From Croceicoccus estronivorus (GTDB lineage: Bacteria > Pseudomonadota > Alphaproteobacteria > Sphingomonadales > Sphingomonadaceae): DNA of 64,000 nucleotides. The notes under the pieces were generated by a model. That model saw nothing but the letters and a program-made list of their open reading frames with translations. It was not told the origin of the DNA and searched no databases. The stretch spans positions 186,001-250,000 of the forward strand of contig NZ_JRQQ01000003.1 in NCBI RefSeq assembly GCF_001625325.1, in the 5' to 3' direction. This document shows, piece after piece, positions 20,345 to 29,169 of the stretch. The position numbers and the translations under genes are program-made. Each line of letters starts with the position of its first letter. Position 1 is the stretch's first letter.

Positions 20345-20435
20345 TTGTCGTTTGAGACAGTCATTTACCGATGCCGAACGGTCGGGTACCGAGCAGCCAT
20401 TGTCCGCCGATGCGCGGGATATAGGGAGAGAGGCA

Positions 20436-22055
20436 GTGGCCGTTGGCAACACGCGTTTTGACGTCATCATCGTTGGCGCGGGTTCTGCCGGGTGCGTTCT
20501 TGCCAACAGGCTGAGCGATGACACCGGTCTTGAGGTCCTGCTGGTGGAGGCAGGGCCGCCGGATCGCAGCCCCTTGATTCACGTGCCGGGCTTTTTCGCT
20601 GCCATGTATCGTCCGGGTAAGTTTTCCTGGGTCTATCCCACCGTCCCCCAGACCCATGTCGATGGCCGTGTCTTGCGGGACGTGCGGGGCAAAGTGCTGG
20701 GCGGTTCCAGTTCAACGAACGGCATGTTGTATTGTCGCGGGGCAGCTGCCGATTACGACGGCTGGGCCGCGATGGGCAATGCCGGGTGGAGCTATCGGGA
20801 GGTCCTGCCTTATTTCAAACGCGCTGAGGACCATGATGGTGGCGAAGATCCCTATCACGGCGTGGGCGGCCCGTTACATGTCCAGCGTTCGAATGTCGAA
20901 CATCCACTGGCCCAAGCATTCATTCAGTCTGCTGTCCAAGCGGGGCACCCTTACAACGAGGACATAAACGGTGCGCAGCGGGAAGGTTTCGGCCCTGCTG
21001 AATCGACTGTCTGGCGCGGTCGGCGCTGGAGTACCGCCGCAGCCTATCTCCGTCCGGCGCGTAAACGCAGGAACCTGACCGTTCTGACCGGTGCGCAGGT
21101 TACGCGCGTCATGGTGGACAAGGGGCAGGCGATTGGCATCGAACTGATCCATGAGGGAACCACATCTGCCTATGCGGCTGGTGAGGTCATCCTGTCTGCG
21201 GGGGCCTTCCAATCGCCGCATCTCCTGATGCTGTCGGGAATTGGCGATGGGGCACACCTTTCATCGCTGGATATCAAGACGCAGGTCGACTTGCCGGGGG
21301 TAGGCCACAATCTTCACGATCATGCCAGCATCACGGCGCATGCAACCTGCACCGCGCCGATTTCCCAAGCCAAATTGCTCAATCCCGTACACGCCGGAAT
21401 GGAAATGATGCGCTGCATCTTCGCGCGTCGCGGATTCATGGCGGGTTGTTCCATCGAGGCGGTTGGCATGATCCGTTCCGTGCCGGAAATGGACGTGCCG
21501 GACATCAAGTATCAGTTCGTACCGCTTCGGCTGGACCCCGTTACCGGCGATCCCCTGCCGGAACACGGAATGCTCAACCGTATCGAATTGACCGTGCCGA
21601 AAAGCAGGGGAAGGTTGCGCCTTGCCTCCGCCGATCCGCTGGCGTTGCCGCTCATCGACGCCAACTATCTGGCCGATCCATCCGATCTTGCCCGGATGCG
21701 GGCGGCATTTCGTGCGGCCGTCGAGATATACCGCCAGCCCGCCTTTCGCGAATATGGCACTGAACCGGATCTGCCGATCCGCGATCTTGACGATGACGCG
21801 GCGCTGGATGCCCATATCCGCTCCGCGCTGACCAACGACCATCACGCCGCAGGCACATGCCGCATGGGCAATGGGCAGGACAGCGTGGTCGATGCCACCT
21901 TGCAAGTCCACGGGGTACGAAACCTGAGAGTGGTCGACGCCTCGATCATGCCGCAGGTCGTGTCGGGCAACACCAATGCCCCGACCATCATGATCGCTGA
22001 AAAGGCCAGCGATATGGTCCTCGGCCGCGATCCCCTGCCGGCGTCGGTGCTTTGA
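20436..22055 (+). CDS. GMC-family FAD-dependent oxidoreductase (choline-dehydrogenase-like)
   Basis: This 539-residue flavoprotein would oxidise a primary or secondary alcohol. The start is taken as the GTG at 20436 because GGGAGAGAGG lies just upstream and the Rossmann motif 'DVIIVGAGSAGCVLANRL' then starts near residue 10; extending to 20274 would cross the terminator hairpin. Other landmarks are 'VRGKVLGGSSSTNGM', and at the C-terminus 'NDHHAAGTCRMG' with the catalytic His and 'VVSGNTNAPTIMIAEKASD' with the Asn. No signal peptide is seen. It may oxidise the alcohol released by the sulfatase upstream, which is inference from gene order. Confidence 0.92.
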   Translation: MAVGNTRFDVIIVGAGSAGCVLANRLSDDTGLEVLLVEAGPPDRSPLIHVPGFFAAMYRPGKFSWVYPTVPQTHVDGRVLRDVRGKVLGGSSSTNGMLYCRGAAADYDGWAAMGNAGWSYREVLPYFKRAEDHDGGEDPYHGVGGPLHVQRSNVEHPLAQAFIQSAVQAGHPYNEDINGAQREGFGPAESTVWRGRRWSTAAAYLRPARKRRNLTVLTGAQVTRVMVDKGQAIGIELIHEGTTSAYAAGEVILSAGAFQSPHLLMLSGIGDGAHLSSLDIKTQVDLPGVGHNLHDHASITAHATCTAPISQAKLLNPVHAGMEMMRCIFARRGFMAGCSIEAVGMIRSVPEMDVPDIKYQFVPLRLDPVTGDPLPEHGMLNRIELTVPKSRGRLRLASADPLALPLIDANYLADPSDLARMRAAFRAAVEIYRQPAFREYGTEPDLPIRDLDDDAALDAHIRSALTNDHHAAGTCRMGNGQDSVVDATLQVHGVRNLRVVDASIMPQVVSGNTNAPTIMIAEKASDMVLGRDPLPASVL

Positions 22056-22126
22056 TCGTGGCGAGGATTGCCAGCGGAGACGATGGCTGGCCGATGAAAT
22101 GGGGCTGAGGCGAGCCCAAAAGTGAA

Positions 22127-22149
22127 AATGGCAGGTAGGCCCTGCCATT
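22127..22149. terminator. Hairpin between convergent GMC and Coq4-like genes
   Basis: AATGGCAGG and CCTGCCATT form a perfect nine-base stem with a five-base loop in the 160-base gap between two convergent genes, so it could end transcription from both sides. There is no long T-run on either side. Confidence 0.5.
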
Positions 22150-22215
22150 CCCCATTTCCCAAATACCCCCGGCACCAGTTGCAGGTCCATTGGCCGTGGG
22201 CAGTAAATGTCCGGC

Positions 22216-23040
22216 TTAGGCGTATTCTTCCCAGACGAGAGATGCCTTGGCCGTGTCAATCTGTTCGGCGCCCCGGATTCCCAAGGCTTCTCGCGCCGCC
22301 GGGATGGGCAGGTGAAACACGTCTTCGTACTTTGCCATGAAGATCGGACCGGATTGTTCGCCGACACGCATGCCTGCCTGGGCGGCAGTCAGGGCGGAGA
22401 GAAACGACTCCTGATAATGCAGGCCGGTGCGGGTAACGAGCCGCAGGGCGCCGAGAAGCTGCCCGACGTTGACCAGTCCGGCCAGTTCCGGATCGAGAAA
22501 ACGCGGCACGTTTGTCAGGCGGGCGAAATAGGGCACCAGTTCGCCCAGGATGTCGAAATTGCCGCCTGTGACAATGTGTTCCAGATCGTGTGTCTGTCCG
22601 CTGCGCAGCGAATAATACTCGAATTGCGACGTAGGCTCGAAACGCGGCACGATATCGATCTGGAAGTTGTTGTCGGCGAGGTACCGGCCGAACGTATAGC
22701 CGAGCGAGTCCTCTGGATACTCGAGCAGGTCTTCGATGGAGAACGTGGAAGAAAACCCTTCGTTGAACCATTGGTCGAGTTCGGGCCATTTCTTGCGTTG
22801 TTCGGTGAACAGCGTTTCGATCCGGTCGAGATCGAGAACTTCGCGCAGAATGCCATGCAAGGCATAGGCGTCCGCCGATGTGGGCCGGTCCTTGGCGCTA
22901 CGCCGCAAAAAGTGCGTGGCGATCCAGTCGCGCAGGCGCGGATCGTTCAGATAAGGCGAGGAACTGACCAGAGTACTGCTCATGGTCGTAACGGCCTGCA
23001 TGCCGCGCACCAGGTAAGGAACGTCGTTGTTGTCCTGCAT
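22216..23040 (-). CDS. Coq4-like protein A
   Basis: This 274-residue protein carries the complete COQ4 metal signature HDxxH-x11-E: His151, Asp152, His155 and Glu167 in 'HDLEHIVTGGNFDILGE'. COQ4 proteins act in ubiquinone synthesis, where the family has been linked to oxidative removal of the ring C1 carboxylate. The ATG at 23040 (MQDNNDVPYL) has GGGAG eight bases upstream and gives the same N-terminus as the paralogue at 27143. The gene follows the AtuA-like gene by 40 bases, so the two form an operon. Two paralogues occur in the window at 27143 and 49564. Such placement suggests a catabolic rather than quinone role, but this is inference. Confidence 0.85.
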   Translation of the reverse strand: MQDNNDVPYLVRGMQAVTTMSSTLVSSSPYLNDPRLRDWIATHFLRRSAKDRPTSADAYALHGILREVLDLDRIETLFTEQRKKWPELDQWFNEGFSSTFSIEDLLEYPEDSLGYTFGRYLADNNFQIDIVPRFEPTSQFEYYSLRSGQTHDLEHIVTGGNFDILGELVPYFARLTNVPRFLDPELAGLVNVGQLLGALRLVTRTGLHYQESFLSALTAAQAGMRVGEQSGPIFMAKYEDVFHLPIPAAREALGIRGAEQIDTAKASLVWEEYA

Positions 23041-23080
23041 TTCTTCCACTCCCATTTTCGTCGTTTGGGCCTGCCTGCGA

Positions 23081-24898
23081 TCATCCGGCCAATGAACGGG
23101 CAAGATCAACCGGGACTTTGACAGGCATTTCCAGCAGGTGCTGGCCCATCGTCTTTGCGGCGGCATCGAACCGTGGCGACATGTTGATGCCACCGCCCTG
23201 CGCATCGTGAACCACGAAGTTCAACGCATGGCAGCCGGGTACATCGTAGGCATCTACCCGACCCTTGCCGGGATTGTCGAACTGTTCGCGATACCAATCC
23301 GCGACTGCCTGTTCCGTCAGGCTCGCGCGAATATAAGGCAGATATTCCGGTTTGCGCGCAATGACGCCGACGTTGAACAACCGGCCCTTGTCGCCGCTCC
23401 GGGCCCAGGCAAGGTCGATCAGCGGGACTTCCGTATCGGCAGACTCGGCTGTCGCAGACGTGGCCGGACGTTCGATGCTGTCAGGGTTGAACCCCGCCAC
23501 ATCGGCCTCTTCAAAGGGGATCGGCTTGCCATCCAGTGTGACGTGCGTTTGCACGCGATCCTTTCCGATCAGGAACAGGAACATTTCCGTCAGCGGGAAG
23601 GCGCGCGGAGCGGCCACGATCGGTGCGATGGATGTACCGACCGCCATGTTCATGATTGCAGTGGACTGTTCGCGCCCGAACATCGCGGCGCAGGCCGGGT
23701 CCTCATGATCGACCACAATCTTCAACAGCACCTCGCGGGGATTGAGCGGGCGGGCCTTGTCCCCATAGCTTGCCTCTGCACCGATGACTTCGACATGGGT
23801 CAGCTGCCAATCGGGCTGGTTCTGGTTCCGCAGAATATTCGATGTGCGCTCAAGCAGCGCTTCGCCAGTCCTGCGAGCCTTCGCGGCGGCATCGATCCCG
23901 ACGATGGGGATCAGAGCGACGGAGCGCCATCCCGCATCATATGTAACGCAGACCTTGTACTGATCGGTCGGCGGGTGCCCCTTCGCTCCGGAAACGCGGA
24001 CCCGGTTTTCACCTATCTGTTCGAGTTTGACAGTGCTGAAGTCGCATACGACGTCGGGCAGCATGTAGGCTTGCGGATCGCTGACTTCGTAAAGCAGCTG
24101 TTCCGCCACCGTTCCCACGGAAACGAGACCGCCTGTCTCATCCGGTTTCGTAATCACACACGTACCGTCGGCGTGGCATTCCCCAACCGGGAAACCGATA
24201 TTCGCCCAGTCGGGGACGTCCTGCCAGTCGGTGAATGTGCCGCCAGTGACCTGCGTGCCGCATTCCAGCAAATGTCCGGCAGCCGAACCGGCCGCCAGCA
24301 AGTCGAAATCGTCGGGCTGCCAGCCAAATTCATGGATCAGCGGGCCGAGGATCAGTGCGCTGTCCACCACGCGCCCCGTAATTACCATGTCTGCCCCGGC
24401 ATCCAGGGCCGCGGCGATGGGAAAGGCCCCGAGGTAGGCATTGATGCTGCCGATCGGACCGTCAGGGAACGGCTCGCCACCGAACATTTCGCACGTGCCG
24501 TTCTCGCGCAATTCCGGCACCAGCTCGTCGAGGTCATCGCCGGTAACGACGGCAACCTTGATGTCGAGATTGATCTCGCGTCCGCGCTGGCGGATCATTT
24601 CGGCCAGCCCTTCGGGGTTCAGCCCCCCGGCGTTGGAGATGACCTTGATCCCGCGGCTTTTCAGTTCGGACAGATAAGGGCCAATGTGCAGATTGACGAA
24701 ATCCGGGAGAAAACCGGAACGTGGATCCGCCTCTTTCAACCGGCGCATCAGGCCCATGGCCCCTTCGCCGAGATAATCGAAGGCCAGGTAATTCATGCCC
24801 GGTACGCGCAGGAGCTGCGGCACTGCGATCACGCTATCGTTGAGCGCGCCGGAGGCTCCACCGATTTTCACCACTTTCTGGCCGTTCTTATGGCTCAT
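23081..24898 (-). CDS. AtuA-like (acyclic terpene utilization, DUF1446) protein
   Basis: This 605-residue protein matches the AtuA family: 'VVKIGGASGALNDS' at the N-terminus, 'YLAFDYLGEGAMGLM', 'VISNAGGLNPEGLAEMI', 'VVTGDDLDELV' and 'GADMVITGRVVDSALILGPL', with the shorter C-terminal AtuA_C domain ('IDLAWARSGDKGRLFNVG'). AtuA occurs in citronellol/geraniol pathways of pseudomonads, but its reaction is unknown to me. The carboxylase subunits of that pathway are absent here. The ATG at 24898 has GTGAGGAG seven bases upstream. It is first in a two-gene operon with Coq4-like protein A and is divergent from the XRE/MmyB regulator. Confidence 0.88.
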   Translation of the reverse strand: MSHKNGQKVVKIGGASGALNDSVIAVPQLLRVPGMNYLAFDYLGEGAMGLMRRLKEADPRSGFLPDFVNLHIGPYLSELKSRGIKVISNAGGLNPEGLAEMIRQRGREINLDIKVAVVTGDDLDELVPELRENGTCEMFGGEPFPDGPIGSINAYLGAFPIAAALDAGADMVITGRVVDSALILGPLIHEFGWQPDDFDLLAAGSAAGHLLECGTQVTGGTFTDWQDVPDWANIGFPVGECHADGTCVITKPDETGGLVSVGTVAEQLLYEVSDPQAYMLPDVVCDFSTVKLEQIGENRVRVSGAKGHPPTDQYKVCVTYDAGWRSVALIPIVGIDAAAKARRTGEALLERTSNILRNQNQPDWQLTHVEVIGAEASYGDKARPLNPREVLLKIVVDHEDPACAAMFGREQSTAIMNMAVGTSIAPIVAAPRAFPLTEMFLFLIGKDRVQTHVTLDGKPIPFEEADVAGFNPDSIERPATSATAESADTEVPLIDLAWARSGDKGRLFNVGVIARKPEYLPYIRASLTEQAVADWYREQFDNPGKGRVDAYDVPGCHALNFVVHDAQGGGINMSPRFDAAAKTMGQHLLEMPVKVPVDLARSLAG

Positions 24899-24920
24899 CC
24901 GTTTGCTCCTCACCCATGGC

Positions 24921-24941
24921 GTCCCGGTTGGACTCCGGGAC
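24921..24941. promoter_or_regulatory. Inverted repeat between AtuA-like gene and XRE regulator
   Basis: GTCCCGG and CCGGGAC are a perfect seven-base inverted repeat separated by seven bases, located in the roughly 100-base divergent gap. It lies 23 bases ahead of the AtuA-like start codon and could be an operator for the adjacent XRE/MmyB protein or a leader hairpin. Confidence 0.4.
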
Positions 24942-24999
24942 TTTCACTTCCGTTTAGTAGATGTTTCGGGCACGGCGGTGTAGTAGGCGAATGCAGCCT

Positions 25000-25896
25000 A
25001 TGACTCAGAGTGACAGTCTCATCGATCCGCAGCTGGCCGACGCCGCAGCATGGAGACGCAAGGAACTGGCGACATTCCTGCGTTCGCGGCGCGTAAGATT
25101 GTCCCCGGAAGACCACGGTATTCTAAGTAGTGGGCGTCGCAGGACCAATGGCCTCAGGCGAGAGGAAATGGCCACCCTGCTGGGGGTTTCGGTGTCGTGG
25201 TACACCAAACTGGAGCAGGGGCTGGATGTCACGGCTTCCCCGCGCCTGCTGGGGAAGATCGCCGATGTGCTGTTCCTCTCTCCGGTGGAGCGGACGCAGC
25301 TTCTTCGTCTTGGCTTGGATGAGGCCGGGATTCCCATTCATCCGAGCGCGGACGAAGTCCTGCCTTCGGTGCAGATGATTATCGATGCGATGCACTATTC
25401 GCCGGCTTTCGTCCTGACACCTCGTGCGGACTACGTGGCCTGCAATCGTGCGGCCAGGGCCTTCTTCGGCAATTTCGAACAGTTCAGCGCCAACGGCAAC
25501 CAGCTGCTTTCGCTGTTCACGGATGACGCCGTGCGCAAGGTCTTGCCGGACTGGATCGAATCCGCCCGCAGTCAGGTTGCCATGTTCCGCACGGCCTTTG
25601 CCCGCAATATGCATGATCCCGACCTTCAGGATCTGGTCACGACCTTGCTGGAAGAAAGCAGCGAATTCCGCGAGCTGTGGGAACAGTATGAATTGCCGTC
25701 AAAGACGTCGCGTGATCTGGATTACAGGTTGCCGGACGGGAAGCGGTGTCGTTTCCGCCATTTCACGTTCTTTGCCGATCTCGAAAGTGAATTTCGCGTC
25801 GAGGTTTTCAACCCGATGGATGATGCCACCTTGCAGTGGATGATTGCCCGGGTCGATGCTTGTCCCGCCCTGCCGCACGATACTGGTTCGCACTGA
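25000..25896 (+). CDS. XRE-type regulator with MmyB-like ligand domain
   Basis: This protein of about 298 residues has an N-terminal helix-turn-helix ('RREEMATLLGVSVSWYTKLEQG', residues about 48-70) preceded by the family's 'ELATFLRSRR' helix, and a C-terminal MmyB-type domain ('SPAFVLTPRADYVACNRAARAFFG', 'ADLESEFRVEVFNP'). MmyB domains bind fatty-acid-like ligands in characterised members. The start is uncertain: ATGs at 24991 and 25000 share the weak site AGGCGA. It is divergent from the AtuA/Coq4-like operon and convergent with the SDR at 25914, and is the likely regulator of the former. Confidence 0.88.
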   Translation: MTQSDSLIDPQLADAAAWRRKELATFLRSRRVRLSPEDHGILSSGRRRTNGLRREEMATLLGVSVSWYTKLEQGLDVTASPRLLGKIADVLFLSPVERTQLLRLGLDEAGIPIHPSADEVLPSVQMIIDAMHYSPAFVLTPRADYVACNRAARAFFGNFEQFSANGNQLLSLFTDDAVRKVLPDWIESARSQVAMFRTAFARNMHDPDLQDLVTTLLEESSEFRELWEQYELPSKTSRDLDYRLPDGKRCRFRHFTFFADLESEFRVEVFNPMDDATLQWMIARVDACPALPHDTGSH

Positions 25897-25913
25897 CAGG
25901 GCGCGGAGGCCGT

Positions 25914-26699
25914 TCAACGCATGGTCAGGCCGCCATCGACCGAGATCGTCTGGCCATTGATCCATTCGCCGTCGCTGGAGCCCAACATCGCGACCATTGC
26001 CGCAATGTCCTCGCACCGGCCCAGTCGGCCTGAAGGCGTTTCCCGTTGGAATTGGGCAGCCATTTCCTCTGGCACGGAGACCTGCATGGCCGGCGTCATG
26101 ACATAGCCCGGCAAGATGGCATTCGCGCGGATGTTTTCTGGTCCCCAGCGATTGGCAACATGCCGGACAAGCGCGCCGATCCCTGCCTTCGACATGGAAT
26201 AGAACGGGCGCACGGTTTGCCCCATCGTCGCGGCGGCAGACGAACTGTAGATCATGGCGCCGCCGCCCCGTGCCAGCAGATGGGGCAGGGCGTGGCGGGT
26301 CGCCCGGGCCATTCCCTTGAGGTTTACATCGAGCGTTCGGTCGAGAATGTCCTGTGCCGCGTCCAGAATGTTGGTGTCATCTGCCAGCAGGCTCTGATCG
26401 GCGAAATTCGCGTGAAAGATGTCTAGCCCGCCATATTGATTGATCGTTAAGTCGCATAATGCAGCGAAGGACGCATCGTCAGCCCCATCGAAAACCGCCC
26501 CAGCCGCATCGCCTCCATGATCGCGGATGGAAGCGACAACGGCGTCGATCGCGTCCCTTTCCCGCTCCGGCGCGGCAACCACAACCGCCGCCCCTTCTGC
26601 AGCAAGCCGACTGGCAGTCACTTCGCCAATTCCCCGGCTCGCTCCGGCGACGATCGCGACTTTCCCTTCAAGCCGCCGGCAATTGCATTCCCATTCCAT
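25914..26699 (-). CDS. SDR-family oxidoreductase
   Basis: This 261-residue short-chain dehydrogenase has 'VAGASRGIGE' near the N-terminus, the catalytic Ser in 'IYSSSAAATMG', Tyr-Lys in 'YSMSK' and the C-terminal 'NGQTISVDGGLTMR'. The ATG at 26699 has GGGAG nine bases upstream; the ATG at 26705 sits too close to it. It stands alone on the minus strand, divergent from Coq4-like protein B, with a 443-base shared upstream region. The substrate is unknown. Confidence 0.92.
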   Translation of the reverse strand: MEWECNCRRLEGKVAIVAGASRGIGEVTASRLAAEGAAVVVAAPERERDAIDAVVASIRDHGGDAAGAVFDGADDASFAALCDLTINQYGGLDIFHANFADQSLLADDTNILDAAQDILDRTLDVNLKGMARATRHALPHLLARGGGAMIYSSSAAATMGQTVRPFYSMSKAGIGALVRHVANRWGPENIRANAILPGYVMTPAMQVSVPEEMAAQFQRETPSGRLGRCEDIAAMVAMLGSSDGEWINGQTISVDGGLTMR

Positions 26700-26968
26700 T
26701 CCCATGTTCTCCCATAAATGACGTTGGCTATCGTCCATTGAGTTCGGCTTCCTAATCCGTGCCCCAATGGCAACCAGTTCATCGCCTGGCAAAGTAAGGC
26801 CATAGAAACGCAGGTCGGTGTGCATGCAAGCCGGATCAGATCATGTGCACATTAATTTGCGTCTCTGGCGGGTCTGTATGACCAATTCGGTGGATTCGGA
26901 ATCACAGAACTTTATACTCAGGTCTGCCGGGTGCGAGTCCCTGCCGATAAAATACAACAGGAGAGGAT

Positions 26969-27013
26969 ATGCCGAACATTATTTCCCAAGGCGGCAGCGT
27001 CGAAGGGGGCTGA
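26969..27013 (+). CDS. Possible 14-residue leader peptide
   Basis: ATG at 26969 is preceded by AACAGGAGAGGATAT, a much better ribosome binding site than most genes here have. It opens a 14-codon frame (MPNIISQGGSVEGG) ending with TGA at 27011-27013. A stable hairpin follows 20 bases later and the Coq4-like B gene begins 129 bases downstream. The layout resembles a translated leader, but no run of regulatory codons is seen and a chance site is possible. Confidence 0.3.
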   Translation: MPNIISQGGSVEGG

Positions 27014-27032
27014 AACAGGCTTTCCCACCCGA

Positions 27033-27056
27033 GGGAGCGATTTCGCGTTCGCTCCC
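27033..27056. promoter_or_regulatory. Leader hairpin upstream of Coq4-like B
   Basis: GGGAGCGA and TCGCTCCC form a perfect eight-base stem with an eight-base loop, followed by CCCCC and then ATTCTTTC. It lies between the 14-codon frame and the Coq4-like B gene. It may be a terminator or attenuator; the absence of an immediate T-run argues against simple intrinsic termination. Confidence 0.35.
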
Positions 27057-27142
27057 CCCCCATTCTTTCGGCAGACATCCACTTTGCCCGACATGGCCAG
27101 CTTGCGCCAACCGGTTGCTGGCACTGCTCTATGGAGGATTTA

Positions 27143-28009
27143 ATGCAGGATAATATTCCCTATTTCATGCGTGGACTTCAGGATATTCCGACGGAATCCT
27201 CACGCCTTGTCAGTTCGTCCAAATTCCTGAATCATCCGGTGATCCGGGAATATGTCATGCAGGAATCCCTGCGCCGCAACGGCCGCGACTTTCCGATGAC
27301 ATATGCGCTGCCGCAGCTGTTTCAGGCGCTCTATGAAATTCGCGATGAAAAGCGCATCAACGAGATGTTGGCGGATCAGTGCAAGACCAAGCCTGAACTG
27401 GCAGCCTTCTTCGAAGAGGGGTTCATTTCCACTTATACGCGCGAAGATCTGAAGCAATATGCCCCGAACACGGCGGGTGGCATCTACTACCATTATCTCA
27501 GCGCCAACAATTTCGAGATCGTGCTCGATCCGCGTATCGAGATGAACCCGGAATGGCGCCCGGCCAGCATGCTGGACTACTGGGACCTGAGGACCGGCCA
27601 GACGCATGATTTCGATCACCTGCTGGGCGGTGCCGGCTTCGATTTCCTGGGCGAAACGACCCCGCTTTTCATGCGCATCGAAGCCTACTTTGCCTATTTC
27701 GATGACCCGGAACTGGCTGGAGAACTGAGCACGTTGCTGGCAATCATGGCATTGCCGACGCTGATGCGCACAATCATTCATTATCCTTCGACCTGGCCCG
27801 CGATGTCCCGCCATATCACCAATGGCATGCGTGTCGGCCGGGAATCCGAGCCGTGGTTCCTGCGCAAGATGGAGCCGATCCTGGGTATGAGCAAGGACGA
27901 GGCACGGGCGCACATCGGCATGAAAGGCGTCGAGGAAGTCGATACTGCCGAGGAATCCGATGTCTGGAGCGAAGGCGCGCAATCGGCCCAGCTCGTCGAA
28001 GCTGCCTGA
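27143..28009 (+). CDS. Coq4-like protein B
   Basis: This is the second Coq4-like paralogue, 288 residues. The COQ4 metal motif is intact: His155, Asp156, His159 and Glu171 in 'HDFDHLLGGAGFDFLGE'. It shares with the other two the N-terminal 'IPYFMRG', 'RLVSSSKFLN' and 'SLRRNG' segments and the C-terminal 'GMKGVEEVDTAEESDVW'. The ATG at 27143 is preferred over 27131 because GGAGG lies six bases before it. It stands as a single gene between a divergent SDR and a convergent esterase. Its function is not known; a metal-dependent oxidative decarboxylation or hydroxylation of a catabolite is a guess from the family. Confidence 0.85.
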   Translation: MQDNIPYFMRGLQDIPTESSRLVSSSKFLNHPVIREYVMQESLRRNGRDFPMTYALPQLFQALYEIRDEKRINEMLADQCKTKPELAAFFEEGFISTYTREDLKQYAPNTAGGIYYHYLSANNFEIVLDPRIEMNPEWRPASMLDYWDLRTGQTHDFDHLLGGAGFDFLGETTPLFMRIEAYFAYFDDPELAGELSTLLAIMALPTLMRTIIHYPSTWPAMSRHITNGMRVGRESEPWFLRKMEPILGMSKDEARAHIGMKGVEEVDTAEESDVWSEGAQSAQLVEAA

Positions 28010-28032
28010 GGCAGTTACGGCCGCCTCATCGT

Positions 28033-28063
28033 GCGGGAGGCATGGCTTTGCGCCGCCTCCCGC
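28033..28063. terminator. Hairpin between convergent Coq4-like B and esterase genes
   Basis: GCGGGAGGC and GCCTCCCGC form a perfect nine-base stem with a 13-base loop in the 60-base convergent gap, so it may serve both genes. No T-run is evident. Confidence 0.5.
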
Positions 28064-28069
28064 TACCGG

Positions 28070-29002
28070 TCAATCGGGCTGGATCTCTTCCTCAAGGGCC
28101 TTCGCAATCATCGCGCCGACCACGCGAATTTCGGCGTTGGCCGGTTCGAGAAGGTCAACCAGTGTAAAGAAGCCGTGGGCCATGTCCGCATGATCGCGGA
28201 GGGTGACTTTGACGCCAGCCGCCTTGAGGCGGTCTGCATAGCGTACCCCTTCATCGTGCAGGGGATCGCATCCCGCCACCAGCAGGATCGTCCGGGGCAG
28301 GCCGGACAGGTCCTCCGATTTCGCAGGCGCGGCATAGGGATGGTTGCGGTCCGCCGGGTCAGTGTATTGATCCCAGAACCAGCGCATATCCTCGGTTGAG
28401 ATCAGATAGTCGCCTCCGCCATAACGCTCATGGGATTCACCGCGTAGATCGGGGTCGAGTACGGGATATGCCAAGAGCTGCAGGGCGAGGCGCGGCATGC
28501 CTTCGTCGCGTGCGCGAAGCGCCAGCCCAGCCGCCAGATTGCCACCGGCACTGTCCCCGGCGACGATCAGCGGCAGTGCTGGCTCGGCCAACGCGCTCAG
28601 CACGGCCCAGCCATCGTTGAGCGGAATCGGGAAACGGCTTTCCGGGGCGAGGCGATAGTCGATGCTGATCACTTCGCAGCCGCTGGCATCCGCCAATTCG
28701 CGGCAGGCCGGATCGAAGCCGTCCAGCGTGCCGAACACCCATCCGCCACCATGGAGATAGAAGATCTGCCCGACGGGCCGCTCCACTTGCGGCATATACC
28801 GCCTGACAGGGACGGGACCTGCCGGGCCGTCGACGGTTTCGTCGCGGATCGAGCGGACTGCCGCTCCACGATCCTTTGGCAGGGCAGCCTGCGCTTCGAG
28901 AAATGCCTGCCGTGCGGTCTCAGGCGTGCCTTCGGCGAAGCCGGGAAGATTCAGTGCGGCACGCCGGTCGAGCATTGCCTGCATATCAGGATGGAGAGTC
29001 AT
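28070..29002 (-). CDS. Alpha/beta hydrolase (HSL-type esterase)
   Basis: This 310-residue cytoplasmic esterase has the HSL oxyanion motif 'LHGGGWVFG', the nucleophile elbow 'AGDSAGGN', the acid in 'CDPLHDEGVRYADRL' and the His in 'MAHGFF'. The ATG at 29002 (MTLHPDMQAM) has AAGGAC upstream and gives the normal family length; an extension to 29098 would add 32 unlikely residues. It is divergent from the acyl-CoA dehydrogenase operon at 29170. A second esterase of the same family is at 13195. Confidence 0.92.
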   Translation of the reverse strand: MTLHPDMQAMLDRRAALNLPGFAEGTPETARQAFLEAQAALPKDRGAAVRSIRDETVDGPAGPVPVRRYMPQVERPVGQIFYLHGGGWVFGTLDGFDPACRELADASGCEVISIDYRLAPESRFPIPLNDGWAVLSALAEPALPLIVAGDSAGGNLAAGLALRARDEGMPRLALQLLAYPVLDPDLRGESHERYGGGDYLISTEDMRWFWDQYTDPADRNHPYAAPAKSEDLSGLPRTILLVAGCDPLHDEGVRYADRLKAAGVKVTLRDHADMAHGFFTLVDLLEPANAEIRVVGAMIAKALEEEIQPD

Positions 29003-29169
29003 GTTTGTCCTTGTGGCATCCCTGTTCGCTGCACGGTTGAGGTGATGGAGCCAGACGGCAATTGCCGTATCATCATCGGTTCGATAAGACTTCGGCAATC
29101 GACGGGCGATGAGGCCTCGCCTAGCGTCCTGCCTCTTGTCCCTTGTGAGAGTACGGCAACCCGCCGCTG

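Larger units (their letters stand above)
26700..27142. other. Long upstream region of Coq4-like B and the SDR, with leader-like elements
   Basis: This 443-base divergent region contains a TATACT at 26913-26918 that could be a plus-strand -10 box, a 14-codon open frame with a strong ribosome binding site at 26969, and a hairpin at 27033-27056 before the Coq4-like B gene. No longer protein is convincing on either strand. Confidence 0.4.

Noticed and set aside
23138-25003. 621-codon plus-strand open frame opposite the AtuA-like gene
   Set aside because: It is antisense to a protein with strong family motifs and has no motif of its own.
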